Of a stretch of 64,000 nt of DNA, positions 15,909-24,712 are shown piece by piece. The translations under genes were made by a program, and so were the position numbers. Source of the DNA: Ruminococcus sp. (GTDB lineage: Bacteria; Bacillota; Clostridia; Oscillospirales; Acutalibacteraceae); NCBI GenBank assembly GCA_017416065.1, contig JAFQDM010000012.1, forward strand, positions 1-64,000, given 5' to 3'. The notes under the pieces are model-generated. The model was not told the origin of the DNA and did not search any database. It was given only the letters and a program-made list of their open reading frames with translations. Each line of letters begins with the position of its first letter. The first letter of the stretch is position 1.

Positions 15909-17627
15909 TCAAACGCCGAGAAGAGCTTTTGCATCTGCCTCGAGCTTATCCATTATATCAAGAGCATCCTCCTGAGTTTTGCCAACGGAGGTGAGATAAA
16001 GCTTGATTTTGGGTTCTGTACCGCTGGGTCTTACGATTGCAGCATTTCCGCCTTCAAGAGAATAGGAAAGAACGTTTGATTTGGGCAGGTCGATTTCTGC
16101 AGTTTCTCCTGTTACAAGGTCTGTGTCTGTGCTGTTTTCATAGTCACAGATTCCCTGTACGCTGTAGCCTGCAAGCTGAGTGGGAGCATTGTTTCTGAGT
16201 CCGGACATAAGCTGGCTCATTTTCTGCATACCCTCAGCTCCCTCAAAATAGAAGTTAAGGGTTTTGTTGTAGTAGTAGCCGTACTCACGATACAGCTCAT
16301 CTATCACCTGAGAGAGGGACTTGCCTTGTTTTTTGTAATAAGCAGCCATCTCAGTAATAAGCATAGAAGCAACCACAGCATCCTTATCACGTACATAAGA
16401 GCCTGCAAGGTAGCCATAGCTTTCTTCAAAGCCAAAAATATAACGATCTGTCTCGTTTTTCTGCTCAAGTCCGAGAATGACCTCACCAATATATTTGAAG
16501 CCTGTGAGAACATCTACCATCAGAGCACCGTATTTCTGGCAGATACGCTTAATAAGGGGAGTGGACACGATAGTTTTAACAACAATGGGATTCTCAGGCA
16601 GAGAGCCGTTTTCTTTTCTGCATTTGAGGATGTAGTCCGTGAGCATAATGCCTGTTTCGTTACCCGTTATCAGGCGGTAGCTGCCGGTTTCATCCGGCAC
16701 AGCAATACCTACTCTGTCTGCGTCGGGGTCAGTGGCAAGGAGCAGATCGGGTTTTACTTCATTGCACATCTTCAGTCCCAGCTCCAAAGCCTCTTTAATT
16801 TCAGGGTTAGGGAAGGGGCAAGTGGTAAAGTTTCCGTCAGGAAGCTCCTGCTCTTTAACAATAGAAACATTCTCAACACCTATCTCACTCAGCACTCTGC
16901 GTACAAGCTTATTGCCTGTGCCGTTAAGAGGAGTGTATACAACAGAAAGGTCTGCGCCCTTGCAAACACCGGGGTTGATCTGCTGTTTCTTTACTTCGCT
17001 TAAGTATTCTGTGTAAACGGAATCGTCTACATATTCAATAAGTCCGGATTTAACTGCTTCATCAAAGCTGCAAAGCTTTGCTCCCGTAAACATATCAAGA
17101 CTGCAGATCTCGTCATAAACAATACCTGCAGAAACGTCTGTCATCTGACATCCGTCTTCGCCGTATGCTTTGTAGCCGTTGTAAGCCGCAGGATTGTGGC
17201 TTGCTGTAATCATAATGCCGGCCTTGCACTCAAAGTGGCGCACAAGGTAACTCAGCACGGGAGTGGGCTGAAGCTCACTTGTAATGTAAGCCTTGATGCC
17301 GTTAGCGGCAAGGACTCTTGCAGCTTCTAGCATAAAAACATCAGCGTTGTTTCTGCTGTCGTGAGAAATGGCAACAGCACCGCCGCCGAATTTTTTGTTA
17401 ACATAATTAGCAAGACCCTGAGTAGCCTGGCGCACAACGTAGATGTTCATTCTGTTTGTGCCTGCGCCCAGTGTACCTCTCAGTCCTGCTGTACCAAATT
17501 TCAATTGCTGGTAAAAGCGGTCATGAATCTCTTTGTCGTTACCTTCGATAGACCTTAGCTCTTCTGTAAGAGCAGGGTCGTCCGTAGCGTTTTCAAGCCA
17601 TAGCTTATAAAGCTCAAGATAATTCAT
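15909..17627 (-). CDS. pgcA: Phosphoglucomutase / phosphomannomutase
   Basis: A 572-residue alpha-D-phosphohexomutase interconverting glucose-1-phosphate and glucose-6-phosphate (UDP-glucose and polysaccharide supply, glycogen turnover). The active-site phosphoserine loop is TASHNPAAYNGYK, the metal-binding loop DPDADR, the sugar-binding loop GFEESYGYLAG, and the phosphate-binding loop RPSGTEPKIK near the C-terminus. Length matches the B. subtilis PgcA group. GAGGA precedes the ATG at 17627. It is transcribed alone: a terminator follows, and the neighbouring plus-strand gene is divergent. Confidence 0.95.
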   Translation of the reverse strand: MNYLELYKLWLENATDDPALTEELRSIEGNDKEIHDRFYQQLKFGTAGLRGTLGAGTNRMNIYVVRQATQGLANYVNKKFGGGAVAISHDSRNNADVFMLEAARVLAANGIKAYITSELQPTPVLSYLVRHFECKAGIMITASHNPAAYNGYKAYGEDGCQMTDVSAGIVYDEICSLDMFTGAKLCSFDEAVKSGLIEYVDDSVYTEYLSEVKKQQINPGVCKGADLSVVYTPLNGTGNKLVRRVLSEIGVENVSIVKEQELPDGNFTTCPFPNPEIKEALELGLKMCNEVKPDLLLATDPDADRVGIAVPDETGSYRLITGNETGIMLTDYILKCRKENGSLPENPIVVKTIVSTPLIKRICQKYGALMVDVLTGFKYIGEVILGLEQKNETDRYIFGFEESYGYLAGSYVRDKDAVVASMLITEMAAYYKKQGKSLSQVIDELYREYGYYYNKTLNFYFEGAEGMQKMSQLMSGLRNNAPTQLAGYSVQGICDYENSTDTDLVTGETAEIDLPKSNVLSYSLEGGNAAIVRPSGTEPKIKLYLTSVGKTQEDALDIMDKLEADAKALLGV

Positions 17628-17802
17628 AAATCAATTCCTCATTTATAATAAAAAATTTTATCCATTTTAACATATTAATAGTATTGAATAATTAATGTTA
17701 CTTTACTATATTTTCCTGAAAAATTCAATAGAAAATGGGAAAGACCATAAAAAAGACCCATACGCACAGAAATTTATTCACATAAACATCATATAAAATG
17801 TG

Positions 17803-17831
17803 TTGATTTCTTCAGAAAAACATAGTAATAT
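17803..17831 (+). promoter_or_regulatory. Probable sigma-A promoter
   Basis: TTGATT (17803-17808), 17 bases, TAATAT (17826-17831), 36 bases before the start codon of the DUF5640-like gene. The remaining AT-rich intergenic sequence toward the phosphoglucomutase gene shows nothing further. Confidence 0.6.
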
Positions 17832-17866
17832 ATATAGGTATATTCAAACACACAGGAGGTTATCCA

Positions 17867-18943
17867 ATGGATATAAATAAAGATAACGAGAATATAGCAA
17901 CCAATAACGCAGAGGACACTATCCCTGAAACCTCTGAAACAGAAGAAAACACATCTCTTAATACAGAGACAGAGGCAGAGACTGCCCAGCCTGCAGAGGA
18001 AGAGGTTTTTGCTTCAACCCTATCTGTAGATGCAGAGGATATTGACAGAGAGCTTTCCCGCTATGGCATAAGTGATAGCGAAGAATTTCAGCCTGAAGAG
18101 GAAGAAATGTTTGCGGATGAGCTTCCTAAGTCCGGCAAATGTCCCGTTCAGAAGCCTATCATAATTGCTGCAGTAGCGTTTTTGCTCACAGCGGCAATTG
18201 TTCTGGGCACAATGTTTGTATACAAAGCATTTACAAAGCCTGCTCTTATTGGCTCCTGGTCCCAGGCAGGGGATTACAGCGGAAGTATGTTCCTCAGCTT
18301 TGAGGAAGACGGAACAGTTTCCCTTGATATGGGCGGCATAGAGCGCTACGGCAGCTATACAACAGAAAAGGTACAAGGTTATGATGTGATCCATACTGAG
18401 TTTTATGAATTAGCGCTTATCAGTAAGGAACTGGTTGCCTCTTATTCTGAGGATAAAAAGGTTATGAATCTTTATTTCCTTTACGAAGGTACAGATCTGT
18501 CTGCCCTTGATTTAAAAACAACCCCTCTTGATACGGTTGCAATGGGAAATATTCAGTTCAATAAGGGAGAAAAGCCTGCTTTGGATCTGAACCCTGCGGA
18601 TATTACCCATGCTTCTGCAGATGAATTCGGCGTGACTGAGCTTAAGACAGACGATGCGATCCTGGGCTCATGGCAGATTGAGATCATGGGTGCCGAGGGC
18701 AAATTTGAGACCTATACCTTTAATGCAGATGGCACAGGTACTCACACCGCAGACTATGTATACTACGAGACCTACGGCTGCGGCCTTGGAGAGATTCTCA
18801 AATTCAAGTACACAGTTTCAGACGGAAAGATCTTTATGACCAATAATTTCTACGACGGCTCCTCTGCAGACCAGATCCTTGAGTATACAACAGACAAAGG
18901 CAACCTCATCATCAACGGTGCAGGATATGAAGCTGTAAAGTGA
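17867..18943 (+). CDS. Single-pass membrane protein with two DUF5640-like beta domains
   Basis: A 358-residue protein. Residues 1-95 are acidic, Thr/Glu-rich and probably disordered in the cytosol. A single membrane segment (about 100-122, IIIAAVAFLLTAAIVLG) follows. Two extracytoplasmic beta-rich repeats begin with the same pattern: LIGSWSQAG ... FEEDGTVSLDMGG near 125 and ILGSWQIEIMG ... FNADGTGTHTADY near 265. The G-S-W start and F-x-x-D-G-T hairpin match small lipocalin-like domains (DUF5640 and relatives). There are no catalytic residues. AGGAGG precedes the ATG. It has its own promoter and terminator. The function is unknown. Confidence 0.7.
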   Translation: MDINKDNENIATNNAEDTIPETSETEENTSLNTETEAETAQPAEEEVFASTLSVDAEDIDRELSRYGISDSEEFQPEEEEMFADELPKSGKCPVQKPIIIAAVAFLLTAAIVLGTMFVYKAFTKPALIGSWSQAGDYSGSMFLSFEEDGTVSLDMGGIERYGSYTTEKVQGYDVIHTEFYELALISKELVASYSEDKKVMNLYFLYEGTDLSALDLKTTPLDTVAMGNIQFNKGEKPALDLNPADITHASADEFGVTELKTDDAILGSWQIEIMGAEGKFETYTFNADGTGTHTADYVYYETYGCGLGEILKFKYTVSDGKIFMTNNFYDGSSADQILEYTTDKGNLIINGAGYEAVK

Positions 18944-18965
18944 TTTAGCTTGCTAACATAAGAGT

Positions 18966-19008
18966 TAATGCCATTCTAGTTTTTTGAACTTAGAATGGCA
19001 TTATTTTA
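18966..19008 (+). terminator. Intrinsic terminator
   Basis: A 13-bp perfect stem (18966-18978 with 18991-19003) with a 12-base loop is followed by ATTTTAT. Confidence 0.88.
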
Positions 19009-19036
19009 TATACATAAAACTTTAATAAAATAAATA

Positions 19037-19065
19037 TTGATTTTACCAATATGTTAGAATATAAT
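19037..19065 (+). promoter_or_regulatory. Sigma-A promoter of the dockerin/peptidase gene
   Basis: TTGATT (19037-19042), 17 bases, TATAAT (19060-19065). The predicted leader is about 16 bases and AAGGAGG lies just before the start codon. Confidence 0.8.
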
Positions 19066-19087
19066 TGAGTTAAAAGGAGGTCACCGT

Positions 19088-22000
19088 ATGAAGATTAAAT
19101 CTCTTAAGGGTATTGTTTCTTGTTTTTTGGCATTGCTGATATTAATCGGCACTTTGCCGACAATATCTGTTTCTGCATTGGCAGAGATAACTACAGATGA
19201 CGGCTTTGTGTATAAGCGATTTTCAGGAGAAATATGGATCACTGATTATGTTGGAGATGCTGTTGAACTTACTGTTCCGAATGAGATAGACGGCTATCCT
19301 GTTGTAAACTTTGATTCTGCTTTTGAAGATTGTACAAGTATAAAGGAAGTAATGATTTCTGACGGAATTATATCCATAGACGGCAGAGCGTTTAGCGGGT
19401 GCACGAATTTGAAATCAGTTGACATTCCGGATAGTGTGACCAATATAGGGGCTTTTGCATTTTATGATTGTTCAAATCTTAAAGATGTTATAATTCCCAA
19501 TGGAGTTATCAGTATTGAAGAGTCTGCTTTTTCGCATTGCAGCTCGATTGAGAGTATAAGTATCCCTGAAACGGTAGTATCCGTAGGTCCAAATGCTTTT
19601 TGGAGGTGCACTGCACTTAAAAGTATTTCTTTGCCCTCAACAGTAAAGTATGTTTTCTCAGATGCTTTTGAGGATACAGCATATTATAATGACGGAACAA
19701 ATTGGGAGGATTGTGTTCTCTATATTGGCTCCATACTCATTGATGCAGATGATTATATGATTCGTGATCATTATACTGTAAAAGAAGGTACCACCTGTAT
19801 TGCATTTAACGCCTTTGATTATTGTAGTGATCTTACGGGGATAACCATTCCTGAGGGTGTTGTTCGCATTTCAGATCACGCATTTGATGGCTGCAGAAAC
19901 CTTGTGGAAATAGATATTCCTGATAGCGTCATAGCAATAGGCAACGATGCTTTTTATAATACGGGTTACTATAATAATCATGATAATTGGGAAAATGATA
20001 ACTGGGAATATAATGTTTTGTATATAGATACAGCTTTATATAAAGTGGATGATACGTATTTTGCAGACGAGTTTGTTGTGAAAGACGGTACCACGTGTAT
20101 TGCTGATTATGCATTCAATAATTGCACAGGATATAAGAGTATTACCATACCTGAGGGAGTACGTCATATAGGAGATGGTGCCTTTGGCGGATGCGAAAAT
20201 CTTTCCACTTTATATTTGCCGAGTAGCGTTGCTTCAATCGGTGATTTTGCATTCAGAGGAACCAATGCGTTAACTGATATATACTTTAATGGTTCAGAAT
20301 CAGAGTGGAACTCTATTTCTGTTGATTATTCGGCATTGAATAATTCTTTGCAGAATGCAACAATTCATTTTGCAGATGATATTCCGGTTATCCCATCACA
20401 GCCTGTTTCTTTAACAGAGTGTACCATTACCTTGGACAATACGGTATATACCTATGACGGAACCGCTAAGGAGCCGGAGGTTACAGTGAAGCACGGCAGC
20501 ACAACCCTGCTTAAAGACACAGATTATACAGTATCCTACATAGATAACACAAAGGTAGGCACTGCAACCGTAACTGTTAAGGGTATTGGAGCTTTTACGG
20601 GTACAGTTATAAAAGAATTTACCATTAATGAAGAAGAGGTGAAAACTACTCCCATTACAGACTGTACGGTTACCCTGAGCAAAACTTCCTTTACATATGA
20701 CGGAAAAGAAAAGAAACCGGATGTGACTGTAAAATATAATACCAAAACTCTTGTTAAAGATACAGATTATACTGTGTCATATTCAAATAATCTGAATGCG
20801 GGTTCAGCCACGGTCACTGTTACGGGTATAGGTAATTATACAGGCACAGCATCAAGAAGTTTTTTGATAGTAAATGCCTCAACACCCTTTACCTGGGGTC
20901 AGGATAATTGGAATTTTGACAATTCTTATACTTATTTTGGCAGAGATACCTACAGAAAACAGATCAGCGCGGAATATCAGAATGCCTTGAAGGCAAATCT
21001 GACGAATTCCGAGTATCAGACTGTGTTTGAAGGCTCAGCATATTCCTATGCTTGGCTTGACGATACATGGGGAGGCTCATGCTATGGAATGTCTTCGCTT
21101 ACTATGCTTTCAAAAGAAGGGTTGTTCCCATACAGTAGCTACAAAACCGGTGCTACAGCACTCAATGATCTGAACGTTCCAAATAAAGATGCAAAGCTTA
21201 ACTCCCTGATAACATATTATCAAATGCTGCAGATCAAAAGTGTGATTCAGCAGCAGTACAGAACTGTTCCCTATAGAACGCATTCAGAAAATATTCAGAA
21301 CATTCTCACCTTGCTCGACAGTAACAGCACAGTGCTTCTTGGTTTTAAAAAGTCGGGATGGGGTGGACACGCAATCCTTGCTTATGGCTACGAGTATGGA
21401 AGCTGGAGCTTTAACGGTGTTACCTATGACGGATGTATAAAAATTTGCGACCCCAACGCATCAAAAGCATACGATTCCGATGCAAACATTTACTTTAACA
21501 CCAAAACCTACAATTGGGCAATTCCGCTTTATTCCTATGTTCCCATCACATCTGCCGCAGGCGCAGTGTTTAACTACATCGGTGCTGATCTTGGGCAGAT
21601 AAACGAGGGCGGATATCTATCGGGATTTTCCGGTAACGGCGCAGAAAACTACGTTGCTCGTATCGATGCAACCGCAATTTCCGAAAACCGAACGGTTTCC
21701 AAGGTGGCAGAATCAAACGGAAGCTATATGAACAAAAATACTGCTCCGGGAGAGATAGTAGAGGACTATTCCTACGTTCTTGGCGGAGAGTCCGAGGGCA
21801 CAGTAGGCTATACCTTGTTTGACTCGGAATCCGCATACAGGGTAGCTCAGCCCAATCCCGTAGAGCTTCAGCTTTCTATGGACTATGAGAACTGTAATAT
21901 GACAGGCGGGTCCTCTGCAGGTAGTTCTGTTTTGTTTGATAATATCGGATATGTTCAGGTAGAGGGAGAAGCGGCGGATTTTAATATTTCGATGACCTTT

Positions 22001-22471
22001 GACAGTGACTACCCTACAGATTGGTTTACTATGCAGGTATCAGGCAGCGGTACAAACAAGGCCTCCCTTGAAAAAGTAGAGTCAGGCTATGTTCTTTCTG
22101 CAGATAATATGGAAAACATAACTGTAACCGCTAACAACAAGGATACAATTGCTACCGTAAGCTTTTCTGCAGATTACCCACAAGTGTTTATATATGAAAT
22201 CGACGTAAATACCATTGGAGTCAGTGTGGATGCCGACAATAACGGAACCTATGAAACAAACTTGTTTACAGGCGAGCAACACATCCTTACAGGTGATGTT
22301 AACACAGATGGTGTTGTTAACGTAAAAGATGCTACTACTATTCAGAAACATCTGGCTTCTTTGATTACTTTGGAATCAAACGCTCTCAATGTTGCGGATT
22401 ATGATGCCGACTCAAAAGTTACTATTAAAGATGCAACCGCAATACAAAAACATATAGCAGGAATCAAGTGA
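19088..22471 (+). CDS. Secreted leucine-rich-repeat protein with putative cysteine peptidase and dockerin
   Basis: An 1127-residue exported protein. A signal peptide spans about 1-32. About eight BspA-type LRR_5 repeats (about 45-420; for example IPDSVTNIGAFAFYDCSNLK) are followed by two MBG-like beta repeats (about 438-600) sharing YDG-K-P-V and KDTDYTVSY. A papain/C39-like domain (about 605-830) has WGGSCYGMS (Cys665), GWGGHAILAYGYE (His761) and CDPN (Asp788/Asn790), a plausible catalytic set. After a beta region come two calcium-binding repeats (GDVNTDGVVNVKDATTIQKH; ADYDADSKVTIKDATAIQKH) of a type I dockerin. It should be anchored through a cohesin and could act on proteins. Cohesin partners are not in the window, and peptidase activity is inferred from motifs. 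Confidence 0.85.
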   Translation: MKIKSLKGIVSCFLALLILIGTLPTISVSALAEITTDDGFVYKRFSGEIWITDYVGDAVELTVPNEIDGYPVVNFDSAFEDCTSIKEVMISDGIISIDGRAFSGCTNLKSVDIPDSVTNIGAFAFYDCSNLKDVIIPNGVISIEESAFSHCSSIESISIPETVVSVGPNAFWRCTALKSISLPSTVKYVFSDAFEDTAYYNDGTNWEDCVLYIGSILIDADDYMIRDHYTVKEGTTCIAFNAFDYCSDLTGITIPEGVVRISDHAFDGCRNLVEIDIPDSVIAIGNDAFYNTGYYNNHDNWENDNWEYNVLYIDTALYKVDDTYFADEFVVKDGTTCIADYAFNNCTGYKSITIPEGVRHIGDGAFGGCENLSTLYLPSSVASIGDFAFRGTNALTDIYFNGSESEWNSISVDYSALNNSLQNATIHFADDIPVIPSQPVSLTECTITLDNTVYTYDGTAKEPEVTVKHGSTTLLKDTDYTVSYIDNTKVGTATVTVKGIGAFTGTVIKEFTINEEEVKTTPITDCTVTLSKTSFTYDGKEKKPDVTVKYNTKTLVKDTDYTVSYSNNLNAGSATVTVTGIGNYTGTASRSFLIVNASTPFTWGQDNWNFDNSYTYFGRDTYRKQISAEYQNALKANLTNSEYQTVFEGSAYSYAWLDDTWGGSCYGMSSLTMLSKEGLFPYSSYKTGATALNDLNVPNKDAKLNSLITYYQMLQIKSVIQQQYRTVPYRTHSENIQNILTLLDSNSTVLLGFKKSGWGGHAILAYGYEYGSWSFNGVTYDGCIKICDPNASKAYDSDANIYFNTKTYNWAIPLYSYVPITSAAGAVFNYIGADLGQINEGGYLSGFSGNGAENYVARIDATAISENRTVSKVAESNGSYMNKNTAPGEIVEDYSYVLGGESEGTVGYTLFDSESAYRVAQPNPVELQLSMDYENCNMTGGSSAGSSVLFDNIGYVQVEGEAADFNISMTFDSDYPTDWFTMQVSGSGTNKASLEKVESGYVLSADNMENITVTANNKDTIATVSFSADYPQVFIYEIDVNTIGVSVDADNNGTYETNLFTGEQHILTGDVNTDGVVNVKDATTIQKHLASLITLESNALNVADYDADSKVTIKDATAIQKHIAGIK

Positions 22472-22496
22472 TATAAATACATAGTTATATATAATT

Positions 22497-22539
22497 ATCC
22501 CCTTAGTATAGGAGCAGTTCTTATACTAAGGGGATTTTT
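22497..22539 (+). terminator. Intrinsic terminator between convergent dockerin genes
   Basis: A 13-bp perfect stem TCCCCTTAGTATA with its complement (22498-22510 with 22522-22534) and an 11-base loop is followed by five T residues. The T run abuts the stop codon of the minus-strand gene. Confidence 0.9.
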
Positions 22540-23618
22540 CAGTAAAGCCTTGAAAGTGCCAGCAGGTCCTTTGTGGTAATAGCGTTGTCATTATCAAGGT
22601 CAGCGGCAATTGCAAAGATGTCAGCAAGAAAGTTTTCCTTTGTCAGATGCCTCATCATAGCATCCAGATCACGGGAGTTTAAGTTTCCTTCTCCCGTCAG
22701 GTCTCCTTTTACCGCCACAGAGTAGCGCGTGCCATCTGCAAGGACTGTCATTCCCGTGCCAAGCTTGCCGGAGGCCACAGCTTCTCCGTCGGCCTTTTCG
22801 ATAGTAATTTTGCTTTCTTCAAGCCCGAGAGTGTCAAGGAGCATTGCAACAGTAGTATCTGCAGAGATTAAGATATACTTTTGGCTGTGGTCTATCTGAA
22901 CATTGCCCTGCTCTGAGGGGTTGATGACAGATTCCGTTTCTTCCTGATAAATGTCAAAGCTGTTTTCCTTATATATGAATTTGATTCCCATATTGTCCAC
23001 AAAAATCCCGTTACCTGTGTAAACGCAGGGAGTGACCGGCACCAAGGAGGAGAGCTTTTCTAAAGCTGTGTCTTTCAGCAGATATACTCCGTCAACTGTA
23101 AACAACAGAACAGATCTAGTGTCAATGCATATCATCTGAGTAATGTTGCTGTGGCATTTTATATCCATTACTTTTACGCCGTTCTCATAGTAATGCAAAA
23201 GTGTAGAATCGTCAAAACTCAGAAGGTAGAAGTTTCCGGTGCTGTCTGCGGAAAATACTATGTTACTGCGTGATGCTTTGCAATCTGTCGCAAAGGAGGC
23301 AAGGTGACCCGTTGTAAAATTGTAGATGTACACGGTGTAAACGTAATCGTTCGCAGCTCTTTTGCTCAGACAAAGAAAGGTGAAAACCTTATCAAAACAA
23401 CATATACCTGCTATTTCACAATCAATAAAGAATGTTGCGTCATCGTCTTTTGTGCTAATAGTGATCTCACTGTTGTTCACAGCAACTGAGAACAGCTCAC
23501 CGCTTGAGTTATCTGCAACCAAATACTCCCTTGCACTGTCAAAGGTAGGTGTGAAGAAGATAGAGAAGAGTGTTACTAATATCATAGCAATGGCAAATGT
23601 TTTGCGAAGAATCTTCAT
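22539..23618 (-). CDS. Secreted dockerin protein, function unknown
   Basis: A 359-residue exported protein. A signal peptide spans about 1-30. About 250 residues of beta-strand-rich sequence with repeated short blades (YIYNFTTGHLASF; YLLSFDDSTLLHYYENG; VLLFTVDGVYLLKD) suggest a small beta-propeller. A short variable region leads to a C-terminal dockerin from about 300 (GDLTGEGNLNSRDLDAMMRH; ADLDNDNAITTKDLLALSRL). No catalytic motif is recognised. AGGAGG precedes the ATG at 23618. It faces the other dockerin gene tail to tail across a shared terminator, suggesting related roles in a surface-attached complex. Confidence 0.78.
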   Translation of the reverse strand: MKILRKTFAIAMILVTLFSIFFTPTFDSAREYLVADNSSGELFSVAVNNSEITISTKDDDATFFIDCEIAGICCFDKVFTFLCLSKRAANDYVYTVYIYNFTTGHLASFATDCKASRSNIVFSADSTGNFYLLSFDDSTLLHYYENGVKVMDIKCHSNITQMICIDTRSVLLFTVDGVYLLKDTALEKLSSLVPVTPCVYTGNGIFVDNMGIKFIYKENSFDIYQEETESVINPSEQGNVQIDHSQKYILISADTTVAMLLDTLGLEESKITIEKADGEAVASGKLGTGMTVLADGTRYSVAVKGDLTGEGNLNSRDLDAMMRHLTKENFLADIFAIAADLDNDNAITTKDLLALSRLY

Positions 23619-23715
23619 TCAACCCCTCCTGTCAGTATCATCTGTACTGATTATATACTATCCGATTCATCTAAGGTGAAAGTGGGAATAATATTCACGT
23701 TTGAATATATAGAGC

Positions 23716-23745
23716 AAAAAATAAAGCACCGCAAAAGCGGTGCCT
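23716..23745 (-). terminator. Intrinsic terminator of yebC
   Basis: On the minus strand, stem GCACCGC/GCGGTGC (23743-23737 with 23732-23726) with a TTTT loop is followed by TTTATTTTTT. Confidence 0.9.
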
Positions 23746-23768
23746 CAGAAAGATTATGTAGAGTTTAA

Positions 23769-24506
23769 TTATTCAGTCATTTCCCAGTTGTGCCAAACGT
23801 TCTGGATGTCATCGTTATCCTCAAACATATCAAGCATTTTCTGGAGCTTCTCCTGTGTATCCTTATCATCTACCTTAACGTAGGTGTTGGGTACCATTGC
23901 AACCTCAGCAGTAACAAAGCTATATCCCTTAGCAGCAAGGTCGTCACGGATAGCGCCCATATCAGAGGGCTCTGTGTAAACAGTGAACACATCCTCGTCT
24001 GCCTCAAAGTCAGCGGCGCCTGCCTCAAGTGCATGCTCCATAACTGTGTCCTCGTCAGCTTCAAGGTCTTCTCTGTCGATTACAATAACGCCCTTCTGCT
24101 CAAACATAAAGCTAACACAACCGGGTGTGCCCATATTTCCGCCGTATTTGTCAAAGTAATGGCGCACGTCGCCTGCGGTACGGTTGCGGTTGTCTGTCAG
24201 AGCCTCAACTATAACGGCAACACCGCTTGCACCGTAGCCTTCATAGGTAACGGACTCGTAGTTTGTGGAATCGCCTTCGCCTGCAGCCTTTTTGATGATT
24301 CTGTCAATGTTGTCATTGGGAACGTTGTTGGCCTTTGCCTTGGCAATGCAGTCTCTGAGCTTGGAGTTAACAGAGGGGTCAGCGCTGCCGCCTTCTTTAA
24401 CTGCTACAATAAGCTCTCTGCCGATCTTAGTGAAGATCTTGGCTCTTGCAGCGTCATTCTTGCCTTTTTTCTGCTTAATGGTACTCCATTTATTATGTCC
24501 TGACAT
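23769..24506 (-). CDS. yebC: YebC/PmpR family protein
   Basis: A 245-residue protein of the YebC/TACO1 family, first named transcription regulators and more recently linked to translation of difficult (for example proline-rich) sequences. The start SGHNKWSTIKQKKGKNDAAR is diagnostic, followed by NVPNDNIDRIIKKA, YEGYGASGVAVIVEALTDNRNRT and GGNMGTPGCVSFMF. Full length. The start at 24506 is chosen because AAGGG is then nine bases upstream; the ATG at 24515 would sit directly on that ribosome site. It is monocistronic with its own terminator and divergent from the yicC operon. Confidence 0.95.
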   Translation of the reverse strand: MSGHNKWSTIKQKKGKNDAARAKIFTKIGRELIVAVKEGGSADPSVNSKLRDCIAKAKANNVPNDNIDRIIKKAAGEGDSTNYESVTYEGYGASGVAVIVEALTDNRNRTAGDVRHYFDKYGGNMGTPGCVSFMFEQKGVIVIDREDLEADEDTVMEHALEAGAADFEADEDVFTVYTEPSDMGAIRDDLAAKGYSFVTAEVAMVPNTYVKVDDKDTQEKLQKMLDMFEDNDDIQNVWHNWEMTE

Positions 24507-24603
24507 AAAATTCATCCCTTTTTATAAAATATCACAGAGATTATAACACATACTTTCAGCATTTGCAACCTTCTGTAAAAGTTACAATTTAGTTACAAAT
24601 CTA

Positions 24604-24632
24604 TTGTATATATTATCTTATAATGATATAAT
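24604..24632 (+). promoter_or_regulatory. Probable promoter of the yicC-remA-gmk operon
   Basis: TTGTAT (24604-24609), 17 bases, TATAAT (24627-24632) with TGA before it (extended -10). The leader to the yicC start is about 75 bases. Two AGTTACAA repeats lie just upstream (about 24577-24597). Confidence 0.7.
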
Positions 24633-24712
24633 ATTATGAACGTTTATCAAAGGCGGTTTTGCAAAGGATAAACGTCATCAGTCTAAGTTAAGAATTAGAA
24701 AGGATGAGTGTT

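Noticed and set aside
16326..17003. Plus-strand open frame of 225 codons
   Set aside because: Antisense to phosphoglucomutase; no ribosome site or recognisable domain.
19088..23618. A cellulosome gene cluster
   Set aside because: Two dockerin proteins are present but no cohesin, scaffoldin or carbohydrate-active enzyme, so a cluster cannot be claimed from this window.
23790..24503. Plus-strand open frame of about 237 codons
   Set aside because: Antisense to yebC, which has every family signature; composition is typical of a shadow frame.
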